From assembly GCA_050953005.1 (NCBI GenBank), contig JBMNLV010000010.1, positions 1 to 64,000 of the forward strand: DNA of 64,000 bases. Direction: 5' to 3'. Under the pieces are notes generated by a model. That model saw only the letters and a program-made list of their open reading frames with translations, was not told the DNA's origin and did not search any database. The translations under genes and the position numbers were made by a program. The stretch's first letter is position 1. The number at the start of each line of letters is the position of its first letter. Source of the stretch: UBA6115 sp050953005. GTDB lineage: Bacteria > Bacillota > Clostridia > Christensenellales > Aristaeellaceae. Positions 1 to 10,446 of this stretch are shown one piece after another.

Positions 1-1
1 A

Positions 2-691
2 CATGTAGCTATCATCATGGACGGAAATGGGCGCTGGGCAAAGCAGCATGCCCTCAGTGTCATGATGGGACATCGAAAAGGTGTGGAAGCATTGCGGGGA
101 ATCATCCGCTATAGTAGCGATGTTGGTATCCAGGTGCTAAGTCTATATGCTTTCTCCACAGAGAATTGGTCACGCCCGGAAGCCGAGGTAGACGCTTTGA
201 TGCGCCTGATTGAGGAGTACTTCAAGTCAGAGATAGATGAGTTGCACCAAAACCGTGTCAAGATTCGTATTCTCGGAGACAAACACGGATTGACCGTACC
301 GGCCCGGGACGCGGTCATCGCAGCGGAAGAGCATACCTTGTCCAATACCGGACTGCAACTGAACATTGCTCTCAATTATGGCGCGTGCGATGAAATCCTG
401 CGTGCAGTCAGAGCGCTATGCGAGGACGCAGTTTCTGGCCGGACAGACTTGGAGGACCTGGATTGGGCCGATTTTCAGCGAGTTTATATACTGCTGGTCA
501 GCCGGATGTAGATTTATTAATCCGCACCAGCGGAGAACAACGGTTAAGCAATTTTCTCTTGTGCCAATGCGCCTATGCTGAGATGATGTTCCCCGCAAAA
601 GCTGTGGCCGGATTTTACTGTGGCTGACTACCAGGAAGCCTTGGATTTATTCGCACGGCGCGAGCGTCGTTTTGGAGGTCGCAACTTATGA
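2..691 (+). CDS. uppS: Undecaprenyl diphosphate synthase UppS (5'-truncated by window, two frameshifts)
   Basis: Isoprenyl transferase that adds cis isopentenyl units to farnesyl diphosphate, making the lipid carrier precursor for peptidoglycan. The visible part opens in the family's N-terminal motif (HVAIIMDGNGRW), so only the first few residues lie outside the window. The C-terminal motifs DLLIRTSGEQRLSNFLL and LWPDF are present but in other reading frames: a base appears lost near 480-490, just before the TAGQPDVDLL segment, and one base is extra in the A4 run near 597. Stitched together, the protein ends at TGA 689-691 and overlaps the cdsA start as ATGA. The function is essential, so sequence error is likelier than a true pseudogene. 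Confidence 0.9.
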
Positions 692-1504
692 GTGCACGGA
701 TTATCACAGGCGTGGGTTTGCTGGGATTGTTGTTTGTTGCCCTGTACTTTGGTGGTTGGGTGTTCTCCCTGCTGTGGATAGCCTGTGTATGCATCGCACT
801 GTATGAAAATGTTCCGTGCGTTGTCAAAAGCAGGGCACCGCCCGGTAGCCTGGCTACCTGGGCTGCGTTGATTATTGCGATTCCGGGGTTTTTATATTGC
901 GTCAAGTGACCAGCCTTTTACTGCTGGTCAGCCTGGTCGCCTTGACCTTATTAATTGTTTCAGTCCTGGTCATGTTCCGTGATCAGCCCAAGCTTGAGGA
1001 TTTGACAATGTCAGTGCTGCCCTTGTTTACCGTCGCTCTGCCCGCAATGAGTTTTCTTGGGATGACAGAGATAGAAACTATCGGTTACCAGCGCGTGCTA
1101 TTGAGCATGGCTTTTCTCATACCGGTTTTTGGCGATTCGATAGCGTATTTCGTGGGATCCAAGCTTGGCCGGACCAAGCTCAATGAGCAAATTAGCCCTA
1201 AAAAGACAGTAGAAGGTGCTGTGGCTGGATTGTTGGGCAGCGTATTGGCCGCTATAGGAATCCATCTGGTAGGCTTGCTATTCAAGGTGATAATGCCGGC
1301 TTTTATCCACTTTGTTGTACTGGGTGTTCTGGGTGGCATCGCAGCCAGATTGGTGACTTGCTCCGCTTCTTTTGTTAAGCGCCACTGTGGTATCAAGGAT
1401 TTTGGAACCATTTTCCCCGGCATGGAGGTATGATGGATCGCCTTGACAGCATTTTATTTAGCGGAACACTGGTATATTTGTACCAGGCCCTTCCCTGGAT
1501 TTAG
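688..1504 (+). CDS. cdsA: Phosphatidate cytidylyltransferase CdsA (multiple frameshifts)
   Basis: Integral membrane enzyme that makes CDP-diacylglycerol from phosphatidic acid and CTP. Hydrophobic helices run through 688-1330. The C-terminal CdsA signature (SFVKRHCGIKDFG followed by FPGHGG, then MMDRLDS) is clear but split over frames. Apparent indels lie near 805 (extra A), 850-905, 1340-1370 (a compensated pair around GDLL/ASFVKR), and 1421 (GGCATGG, where GGCCATGG is expected). The reconstructed protein is about 270 residues, normal for the family, and ends at TAG 1502-1504. It sits between uppS and dxr, the usual Clostridial order. A real loss of this essential enzyme is implausible. Confidence 0.88.
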
Positions 1505-1507
1505 CCA

Positions 1508-2667
1508 ATGGCATTAAGGCAAATCTCCATCCTCGGTTCCACCGGTTCTATTGGCGCCCAGGCCTTGGATATCATCAGACGGCATCCTGGACAGGTTCAA
1601 AGTAGCTGCGCTCAGTGCGCATCAACAAGCTGAAACCTTGTTTGAACAGGTGCGTTATTTCCGTCCTGTCATGGCTGGTTTGACCGCAGGAGAAGTGCCG
1701 ATTCCGCAGGATTTGCATTTTTGCCAGTGGCATTTTGGTCAACAAGCGTTGGAAATATTGGCTGCTCAGGCACCTTGTGATGATGTTCTGGTCAGCGTTG
1801 TTGGTATGGTTGGGCTGGGCAGTGTGCTTGCCGCACGAAAATCAGGGCGACGCGTGTTGCTTGCCAACAAAGAAGCGCTGGTAGCCGGCGGTCAACTGGT
1901 GATGGATGTATGCCCCGAGGATGCGAATAACCCCAGCCTGATTCCGGTGGACAGCGAACACAGTGCCATCTGGCAATGCTTATTGGGCGCAGGTAGCAAT
2001 CCATATGATCGTATCATGCTCACGGCCTCAGGTGGCCCCTTTCAGAACCTGGACCAGAGAACAAATGTGCCATGCGCGTCTTGAGGACGCATTGAAGCAT
2101 CCAAACTGGCAAATGGGGCGAAAGATAACGGTAGATTCGGCAACTATGTTCAATAAAGCGCTGGAAATGGTGGAAGCCAGATGGTTTTTTAATGCAAAGC
2201 CTTGGCAGATTGAGGTTTTGATACACCCGCAGAGTATTGTGCACTCCATGGTTGCTTTCCGCGATGGCGCTGTCATGGCGCAGCTGGGTATCCCGGATAT
2301 GCGCGTTCCCATTGCCTTCGCGTTAGCCTACCCCTGCCGCGTTGATAATGGCACGCCGCCTTTGCGTTTGGATCATTTGGGGACATTGAGTTTTGAACCG
2401 CCTGATGAAACACGTTTTCCTGCAATACGCCTGGCCCGGGAAACAATGACAGCCGGCGGAGCTGCAGCCTGCATCATGAACGCTGCCAACGAGATTGCGG
2501 TCGATGCCTTTTTACTGGGGAGTATCCGATATCCCGATATCGCTTCAATAGTTGAAGATAGCTTGATGTCATTGGGTAACTTACCCGCAGATGACTTGGA
2601 GCAAGTAAAAGAAGCTGACCAACAAGCGCGCCTTGTGGCAACTCATTTAATCAAACGTTATGCCTAG
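1508..2667 (+). CDS. dxr: 1-deoxy-D-xylulose 5-phosphate reductoisomerase Dxr (two frameshifts)
   Basis: Second step of the non-mevalonate isoprenoid pathway: NADPH-dependent rearrangement and reduction of DXP to MEP. The start at ATG 1508 gives MALRQISILGSTGSIGAQ, the family's NADPH-binding N-terminus. The frame changes near 1590 (after IIRRHPG) and near 2045 (after LTASGGPF). The later segments LANKEALV, KITVDSATMFNKALEM and the C-terminal helical domain follow in order. The stitched length of about 386 residues matches the family. It lies 3 bp after cdsA and 8 bp before rseP, which has an AGGAGG site, so the genes are probably co-transcribed. Confidence 0.92.
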
Positions 2668-2675
2668 GAGGATTC

Positions 2676-3745
2676 ATGACATTTTTGTATATTATAGCAG
2701 CGGTTATACTGTTTGGTATTTTGATTACGGCACATGAAGCCGGACATTTTATTGCAGCAAGATTGATGAAAATACCGGTCAGGGAGTTTGCCATTGGTTT
2801 TGGGCCCAAACTCTTTCAGTGGAAACGTAAAAACACGAGACTGAGTTTTTTTTGAGAGCTATCCCGCTGGGCGGCTATTGTGCGTTTTACGGCGAAGATG
2901 ATACTAAGAAAGAGTTTGAAAACGACCCTCGTGCTTTTAATAATCACAGCGTGAGTAAACGTCTGCTGACTATCATCATGGGGGCCTTTGATGAACCTTG
3001 TTCTGGCGCTGGTCGCAGCAGTGGTATTGTTTGCCCTCAGCGGCATTCCGGTACCTGAAGGACCTGTAAAAACCTGGGTGGAGTCCGTCTCACAAGGCAG
3101 TGCGGCCAGGAGGGAGGTCTGTTAGCCGGAGATATTATCCTGGCAGTTGATGGACAAGCAGTTACAGATAATCTGAGTGAATTGCTTGCCCGTCAAGCCG
3201 GGGAATACCACGGCAGTTTACTGTTTTGCGTGGGACAGCTGACGGACAAACGGAGCTCACGCTTCATGTAACGCCGCGTTATGATGCTTCCCAGGGGCGC
3301 AACATGATTGGTATCATGATGTCTCAAGGGCAGGCGATCAATATGCGCAGAGGCAGCCTGCTACAGGTTCTGGAACATGCAGTACGGATGTCCTGGCGGG
3401 CAGGCACTGTGGTCATCAATGCCATCGTCAATCTGGTTACCCGTGGCGAGGGCGCAGGTGAAGTAGCCGGCGTAGTGGGCATCACCAAAATGATCGTTGA
3501 TGAGATTCAACAGACACATTTACAGGGATATTTATACCTGATGGTTGTGATTTCGATCAATCTGGGGCTTATGAATATGCTGATTATTCCGGGGCTGGAC
3601 GGCAGTCGCATTCTGTTTTTATTGCTTGAAGCTTTGCGCGGAAAACCTATTGCGCGTGAAGGCTATGTGCATGCGGCCGGCATGATTTTTTTATTCCGCC
3701 CTGATGGCATTGATCACGCTGCGTGATGTGATAAGGTTGTTTTAA
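2676..3745 (+). CDS. rseP: Site-2 membrane metalloprotease RseP/RasP (about five frameshifts)
   Basis: Intramembrane zinc protease that cleaves transmembrane anti-sigma factors and signal-peptide remnants. The N-terminal helix carries the zinc motif HEAGH; a PDZ-like segment (LLAGDIILAVDGQAV) and the second metal ligand motif (NMLIIPGLDGSRILF) follow. The frame breaks at the T8 run 2846-2853, the G5 run near 2982, near 3110-3118, near 3225, and near 3690-3700 where the C-terminus FALMALITLRDVIRLF resumes. The end TAATG at 3743-3747 overlaps the ispG start. AGGAGG lies just before ATG 2676. Breaks at homopolymers point to sequencing error. Confidence 0.88.
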
Positions 3746-4814
3746 TGGCAGAAACACGAAAAATAATGGTTGGTCAGCTGCCAATTGGTGGTGGCAGCCC
3801 TATCAGCGTACAATCAATGACCAATACGGACACACGGGATATTGAGGCAACAGCGGAGCAAATCCGTCAGCTGGGCCTGGCCGGCTGTGATCTCATACGT
3901 ATTTCTGTGTACGACATGGAATGTGCCGAGGCTGTTCGCAGACTCAAAGGAAGCACCAGGATTCCCCTGGTGGCTGACATCCATTATGATGCCGGGCTGG
4001 CTGTGGCTGCAATAGAAAACGGCATTGACAAACTGAGGATCAACCCCGGGAATCTGTCGAATATCCGCGAAGTTCAAAAAGTAGTAGATTGCGCCAGGCA
4101 ACATGGGACTCCTATCCGTATTGGGGTTAACTCCGGTTCAGTACCCAGGGATATTTTGAACCGTGACGGTGGTGTGACAGCCCGCGGGCTTGTGGATAGC
4201 GCGGCAGGGCATGTCAGGCTGCTGGAGAAAGCGGGCTTTGAGGATATTGTGTTATCCATGAAAGCCAGCGAGGTACGCTTGATGGTGGACGCATATCGCC
4301 TAGCTCATCTAACCTTTGATTACCCTTTGCACTTAGGTGTGACTGAATCCGGTTTGCCAGGCCAGGGGACACTGAAGTCCGCCATCGGGATAGGCGCTTT
4401 ACTGCTGGATGGCATTGGAGATACCCTGCGCGTCTCCCTGACAGGCTCGCCTTTGCCCGAGCCGCAGGTGGCCATTGATATCTTAAGGGCAGTCGGTCTG
4501 CGAAGCGGACTTGAATTAGTTTCATGCCCTACCTGCGGCCGTACCGAGGTTGATATCGAAGGTATTGCCAGGCGAGTACAGGAGCAAACCCGGCACATCA
4601 CTGTACCCATCAAGGTAGCGATCATGGGTTGTGTAGTCAACGGTCCGGGCGAAGCGCGCGGCGCAGATATCGCCCTGTGTGGCGGACATAATGGAAGCGC
4701 GTTATACTACCAGGGACGTTTTGTTAAAAAGGTAACAGATGACCCGGTGCCCGAAGTGATGGCAATGATCAATCACTTTTTGAAATCAACTGACCCCTTG
4801 GAGAAGAAGAATGA
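3745..4814 (+). CDS. ispG: 4-hydroxy-3-methylbut-2-en-1-yl diphosphate synthase IspG
   Basis: [4Fe-4S] enzyme of the MEP pathway that converts MEcPP to HMBPP. The TIM-barrel region is uninterrupted (VQSMTNTDTRDIEAT, LVADIHYD, LRINPGN, RIGVNSGS). The C-terminal cluster ligands are present in SCPTCGRTEVD and IMGCVVNGPGEA. The frame as read runs past the natural end: after about residue 350 (FLKSTDPLEKK) it continues into polC sequence. A stop (TGA 4812-4814, or 4817-4819) lies in a neighbouring frame, so a single indel near 4790-4810 probably removed the true stop. Normal family length is about 350 residues, which fits that end. Confidence 0.93.
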
Positions 4815-7800
4815 GGTGAACAGGAGTTTTGGACGCAACTCTACGCCAGGCTGCCCCACTTGGAGGGGAAGCTATACTTGGCACAAGTGGAGTATTATGA
4901 GAAAAAGAGAAAGGCAATTGCATATTTCACAGCCGATGTATTAATAGGACGCCGCGGATTTTTCAGCCATTCGTAAGGTTTTGCAGCAAGCATTTCCCCG
5001 TATAAGAATCAGCGTGCGTGTGGCATCACCCCCAACTCGCCGGGGATTTTTTAGCACATCCTGAGCAATATGCCGGTGTCATCGAAAAAATATTGGTACG
5101 CCATTATCCCGCAATGAACGTTCACGCTGGCACTATCCGCTGGTTGAAGGCAGGTGAAGGCTTGCTGCTTGAAATGCCAAGTCAGTTTGCCTATGAATAC
5201 ATGAACAAAATTGAGGTTAAAAACAAGCTGCGCCGGGCGATCTTTGATATTTTCCAGATTGCTCCGGATATCGGCCTGAGCTTGGCAGAAAATATCGATG
5301 AACGTGTCGCGTACCAGGTTAGCCAGCGGCAGCGCGAGCAGCAACTGCTGGAGGAAGTACCTCAGCCTGAGCCCATGCCGCTCCCTCAGAGAGAAAGAGA
5401 AAAAAAGGAAGAACAATCGGATTGTAGGTATTACCATTGCTGCGGAGGCTGTGCCTATCAAGGATCTTAATGAACTTTCAGGCAGGGTAGTCATCCAGGG
5501 AAAGGTCATCAGCCTGGAAAGCCGCAACATCCAAAAAAGCGAATCCGTGCTGGCAATCTTTGTGCTTTCAGACGGGACTGAAAGCATTACTTGCAAGGCC
5601 TTTCTTGGCGGCAAGCCAAATTGCCTTCAACGGAGGAGATCTGCAAGCCTATGACTCGACGGCTGAAAAGAAGAAAGCTGAAGAAGCTCTCGGCCGCATG
5701 CAGCCAGGTATGGGACTGCGCGTGCGTGGTTTTTGCCAGATAGATACCTATGATAATACACTGACTGTGATGGCGCGGGACATCAATGCCTTTGAGTTGC
5801 CGCGACGCAAGGACCACGAGAAGCACAAGCGCATTGAACTGCACGCACATACTCACATGAGTTATATGGATGGTTTGGTATCCGCAGGCGATCTGATCAC
5901 CCAGGCTGCAGCCTTTGGTCACAAAGCTATTGCCATCACAGATACTGCTGTTGTACAAGCCTTTCCGGAAGCTTTCTCAGCAGCTAAAAAGCAAAAAATC
6001 AAACTGATCCCAGGCATGGAAGGCATTATGATGGATGATACCGGCATTGTTCATCGCGCTGATACCAGGGACATTAACCGCCCAATCATTGTATTGGATT
6101 TCGAAACCACGGGACTTAACCCTTTCGCGGATCGTATTATAGAAATAGGCGCGGTTAAGCTGGAACACAACACGGTAGTGGATTCCTTTTCCACCCTGGT
6201 AAATCCCGAAATTCCCTTGAGTGACAAAGTCATTCAAATTACCGGTATTCAGGATTTTATGCTCAAGGATCAACCCAAAGCAGCTCAAGCCTTGCCCAGG
6301 TTGATGGACTTTATCGCAGATTGCCCGATCGCCGCCCACAATGCCGGTTTTGATATGGCTTTTCTTCGAGGTGAGTTGGGGCGGCTGGGCAAAGAAGTTG
6401 AACTGCCTGAGATTGATACGCTTGCTTTCTCGCAAAAATTATATCCGGATTTGAAGCGCTATAATTTAGCCAGTTTGTGCAAATATTTGGGCGTAACACT
6501 AAGGAACGCGCACCGTGCAGTACATGACGCGACCGCAACTGCCCAGTGCCTGGCGATCATGCTGGAAGAGGCCAAGACAAAAGGCGCTCAGACACTGCAG
6601 GACATAAACGATCTGATTATCGGTTACAATCGCAACAACCGCCACCATATCACCTTGCTGGTAGCCCATCAGCAGGGCATGACCAACATCAACCGTTTGG
6701 TCTCCATGTCGCATATGCAATATTTCTTCCATGAACCATTGATTCCGCGCGACCAATTGGTCAAGCACCGTGAAGGTCTTTTGGTAGGAAGCGGTTGTAT
6801 AGAGGGTGAACTCTATCAGGCTGTGCTCAACAACAAGAATGATGAAGAATTAGAGAAAATCGCCGCTTTTTATGACTTTATTGAAGTTCAACCCGAAAGC
6901 AATTATGAGCCGCTGGTACGCCAGGGAAGAATAACCAATCAAGATACACTGCGGGAGATGAACCAGGCTCTGATACGCCTGGGGGATAGGTTAGGCAAGC
7001 CGGTGGTAGCCACTGGCAATGTGCATTTCCTAAACAAGGAGGATGCCATTTACCGGGCTATCATAAAAAACAGCCTGCCTATAGAAAAAGAAAATTCAGA
7101 TGACCAGCCGCCCTTGTATTTTAGGACTACTTCAGAGATGTTGGATGAGTTTGTCTGGCTGGGAGAAGAAAAAGCCCGGGAACTTGTGATAGATAACCCA
7201 GCCAAGGTGGCTGCAATGATTGAGCCGGTTTCCTTGTATCCAGCACATCCAGAGCAGAAGACTACCTTTTCACCTGTATGGGAGAATGCTGCAGATGAGA
7301 TTAGTCAGATCTGCGAGCAAAATGCCCGGAAATTCTATGGAGATCCACTGCCGGCCATCGTACGCGCCCGATTGGATAAAGAACTCAAGGCCATCATTGG
7401 TTATGGATATGCCACCTTGTACAGTATCGCACAAAAACTGGTCCGCCAGTCCCTGGACGATGGTTATCCGGTGGGCAGCCGCGGATCGGTTGGATCCTCG
7501 TTTGTAGCTACCATGTGCGGCATCACCGAGGTCAACCCCTTACCGCCCCACTACCGTTGCGCAAACTGCCACCTGGCGGACTTTGATATTCCTGAGGGCA
7601 TACAAACCGGTCCTGACCTGCCAGCGCGCGATTGCCCACAATGCGGGGGCGCCATGATTAAGGACGGTTATGACATCCCCTTTGAAGTCTTCCTAGGTTT
7701 TAAGGGCGATAAAGTACCCGATATCGATTTAAACTTTTGCAGTGAGTACCAGTCCAAGGCACATGCCCATGTTGAAAAGCTTTTTGGTCAGGGCTATGTC

Positions 7801-9150
7801 TTCCGCGCGGGAACTATTGGCACCTTGCAGGAGAAAACCGCCTTCGGTTTTGTTCTTAAATACCTTGAAGACCGGGATATGAGGGTTTCGCAGGCTGAGA
7901 AGACCCGCCTTGCTCAAGGATGCATCGGTGTGAAACGCACAACAGGCCAGCATCCCGGAGGAATGGTTATCCTGCCCAAGGAATATGAAATCAACCAGTT
8001 CACTGCTATCCAGCGTCCGGCTAACGACCAGGACAAAGACGCGATCACCACACACTATGACTTTGGCTCTATGCATGATGTGCTGGTCAAGGTTGATGTT
8101 TTAGGGCATGATGATCCAACCATGATTCGCCGAATGGAGGAACTTTCAGATATCCATTGGCAGGATATCCCATTGGACGATCCTCAGGTGCTATCCTTGT
8201 TTCGCTCGCCAGAGGCATTGGGGTTGAGCCGTGAAACTCTTGGATGGAGCACCGGTACACTGGGAATTCCGGAATTTGGAACAGTATTTGTGCGTGGCAT
8301 CCTGGAGGACACACAGCCCACTACCATGGCGGACTTGGTGCGCATCTCCGGGCTTTCCCACGGCAAAGAAGTCTGGGCCGGCAATTCCAGAGAATTGATC
8401 CTTGATGGCACTGCGACGTTGTCTGATTGTATCTGCACACGAGAAGACATTATGAATGCGTTGATGAGCAAGGGGCTTGACAGCAAGATGGCCTTCGATA
8501 TCATGGAAAACGTTCGCAAAGGGCGGGGGCTTACCCCGGTGATGGAACAGGCAATGCACAACCACGATGTGGAGGATTGGTTTATTAAGAGCTGTTGGAA
8601 AATTGCCTATATGTTCCCTAAGGGCCACGCTGTTGCATATGTGACAATGGCTTTACGGGTAGGGTGGTTCAAGGTGCACAAGCCCTTGGTGTATTACGCC
8701 GCCTATTTTTCTATTCGTGGAAAGGGTTTCAACGCACTGACCATGACCCGGCCGGTCGAATATATCAAGCAGGATTTGCAGGCTCTGTATGACCTGCCAC
8801 AGAGGGATCGCAGTGATAAAAGCGAAAATGAAATCACCGCATTGGAATTGGTGCACGAAATGGGATTGCGGGGCTATCGTTTTCTGCCCGTGGATCTATA
8901 CAAAAGCGATACAACCCAATTCTTGATTGAAGGCGAGGCGCTGCGCTGTCCCTTTACTTCGCTCAGTGGCTTTGGCGAGGGGGCAGCCCTTGGCATCCTG
9001 GAGACCAGGGAAGGTGGCTATATTTCTATCGAGGATTTGAAGAACAAGGCAAAATTGAGTTCCTCAGCGATTGAACTGCTGCGGGAATGCGGGGCGCTCA
9101 ACGGACTGAATGATACCAACCAGGTGGATTTCTTTTCACTGCTGACATAA
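4811..9150 (+). CDS. polC: DNA polymerase III PolC (replicative, with frameshifts in first 800 bp)
   Basis: Gram-positive replicative polymerase with built-in proofreading. Intact from about 5610 to the stop at 9150: OB fold, PHP domain (HAHTHMSYMDG near 5840), inserted DEDDh exonuclease (IVLDFETTGLNP near 6090), zinc-binding region (PHYRCANC, DCPQCGG), catalytic PDIDLNF near 7720 and VKVDVLGHDDPT near 8090, and C-terminal TNQVDFF. Upstream, sequence recognisable as the N-terminal domain is spread over three frames with breaks near 4825, 4965, 5030 (C5 run), 5405 and 5607. The total of about 1445 residues matches PolC. The start is uncertain (ATG 4811 or GTG 4816, both near the ispG end). Confidence 0.95.
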
Positions 9151-9166
9151 GGTGGGTACGGATATA

Positions 9167-9826
9167 ATGATAAAGGCGGTTATTTTTGATCTGGACGGCG
9201 TGCTGGTGACCACTGACGATTGCCACTACCGTGCCTGGAAGCGTATGGCAGATGAGGAAAACATTCCCTTTGACAGGGAAACCAATCACCGGCTACGCGG
9301 CGTTAGCAGGATGGAAAGCTTGGGCATTATCTTGGAAAAAGCACCAAAGGTTTATTCTATATTGGAGAAAGCTGCGCTTGCTGAACGCAAAAATACCTAT
9401 TATAAGAATCTGATCAGAAGCCTTGGACCTGAAGCTATTCTACCTGGGGCAATGGCGACTCTCAATGCCCTGAGGTCGAGCGGTCTGCGCCTTGCGATTG
9501 GATCCTCAAGCAAGAACACACCAGCTATTTTGAACCAAGTAGGCATCGCTGATCTGTTTGATGCGGTTGCCGATGGCAATCAGATTAAAAACAGCAAGCC
9601 TGCGCCGGATGTGTTTTTATTAGCAGCTAAAAAACTAAATCTTTCGCCTTCCGACTGTCTGGTGGTAGAGGATGCCGATGCCGGTGTGGAGGCAGCACTC
9701 ACAGCCGGGATGCTGGTATTGGCTGTGGGAGCTGCAAAAGGACATCCCCGTGCACACCTGCATGCGGGGACGTTGGAAGACATTGATCTGGCCGGCTGGA
9801 TTTCAAAACAGCGGCCTTCCCTTTAA
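9167..9826 (+). CDS. pgmB: Beta-phosphoglucomutase (HAD superfamily)
   Basis: Interconverts beta-glucose 1-phosphate and glucose 6-phosphate, usually after maltose or trehalose phosphorolysis. The sequence has HAD motif I FDLDGVL with the nucleophile and acid/base aspartates, the family-specific RGVSRMESL cap segment, motif II SSSKNT, the lysine region KPAPDVF, and VVEDADAGV as motif IV. ATG 9167 gives MIKAVIFDLDG, the usual N-terminus; a GTG at 9152 is possible but adds an atypical leader. It lies 16 bp after polC and overlaps the convergent plsY end by 4 bp. No maltose or trehalose phosphorylase is adjacent, so the physiological substrate source is not shown here. Confidence 0.88.
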   Translation: MIKAVIFDLDGVLVTTDDCHYRAWKRMADEENIPFDRETNHRLRGVSRMESLGIILEKAPKVYSILEKAALAERKNTYYKNLIRSLGPEAILPGAMATLNALRSSGLRLAIGSSSKNTPAILNQVGIADLFDAVADGNQIKNSKPAPDVFLLAAKKLNLSPSDCLVVEDADAGVEAALTAGMLVLAVGAAKGHPRAHLHAGTLEDIDLAGWISKQRPSL

Positions 9827-10446
9827 CTTGTTGTATCAATGCCGGGGGATTGAGGGCGCTTCAAGCTTAATTTATTCTCTGTACCCTGTACCAGACGCCG
9901 GATATTGCTCCGGTGCTGAAAAATTCCCAGCACCAGCAAGATGACTGCCCAAAAACCATGGGGGATCGGTCCTCGAAGCACCATCAACAGCACCGTTGAG
10001 ACTGTTAGGTAGGTCAGGCTGCCCAGGGAGACATATCTGCTCAAACAGATGACACCAATAGCTGACAGACTAGCGATAATACCTTCTAAAGGGTACAGTA
10101 GCAGCACTACCGCCACTGAGCAAACAACGCCCTTACCACCCTTGAAACGGTAATAAACCGGCCAATTGTGGCCAATGACCACAAATACTGAAGCAACAAG
10201 CGCCCCGTTACGCCCGGCGATCATAGCGCCAGCGCCAAGCGCAGCCGCAGCCTTGATAAAGTCGCCTAAAAAAGTCATTACACCATAGAAAAAACCCAGT
10301 ACACGGGTGACATTTGTCGCACCTGAACTTTTGCTGCCTTCCTGACGAATGTCACGTCCCTTTGTGGCAGAAATCACAATTCCAAAAGAAAAACTACCAA
10401 TTAAATACGAGATGAGAGCAATCAACCCATACTGCGAGGGCGTCAT
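9823..10446 (-). CDS. plsY: Glycerol-3-phosphate acyltransferase PlsY
   Basis: Polytopic membrane enzyme that acylates position 1 of glycerol 3-phosphate with acyl-phosphate, the first step of phospholipid synthesis in Gram-positives. The 207 residues have about five hydrophobic helices and the conserved cytoplasmic loops GSKSSGATNVTRVLG and GHNWPVYYRFKGGKGV, which bind acyl-phosphate and glycerol phosphate. The ATG overlaps the der stop (ATGA), with AAGGAGG seven bases upstream. It is last in the DUF512-der-plsY operon, an arrangement typical of Clostridia. It converges on pgmB with a 4-bp overlap. Confidence 0.95.
   Translation of the reverse strand: MTPSQYGLIALISYLIGSFSFGIVISATKGRDIRQEGSKSSGATNVTRVLGFFYGVMTFLGDFIKAAAALGAGAMIAGRNGALVASVFVVIGHNWPVYYRFKGGKGVVCSVAVVLLLYPLEGIIASLSAIGVICLSRYVSLGSLTYLTVSTVLLMVLRGPIPHGFWAVILLVLGIFQHRSNIRRLVQGTENKLSLKRPQSPGIDTTS

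Noticed and set aside
485..935. Shared 14-mer ACTGCTGGTCAGCC in uppS and cdsA (about 489 and 920)
   Set aside because: Two isolated in-gene matches encoding different residues; likely coincidence.
2..5610. Programmed frameshifting in uppS to polC
   Set aside because: Breaks are too many, of both signs, at unrelated positions and mostly homopolymers; no slippery site plus pseudoknot pattern.
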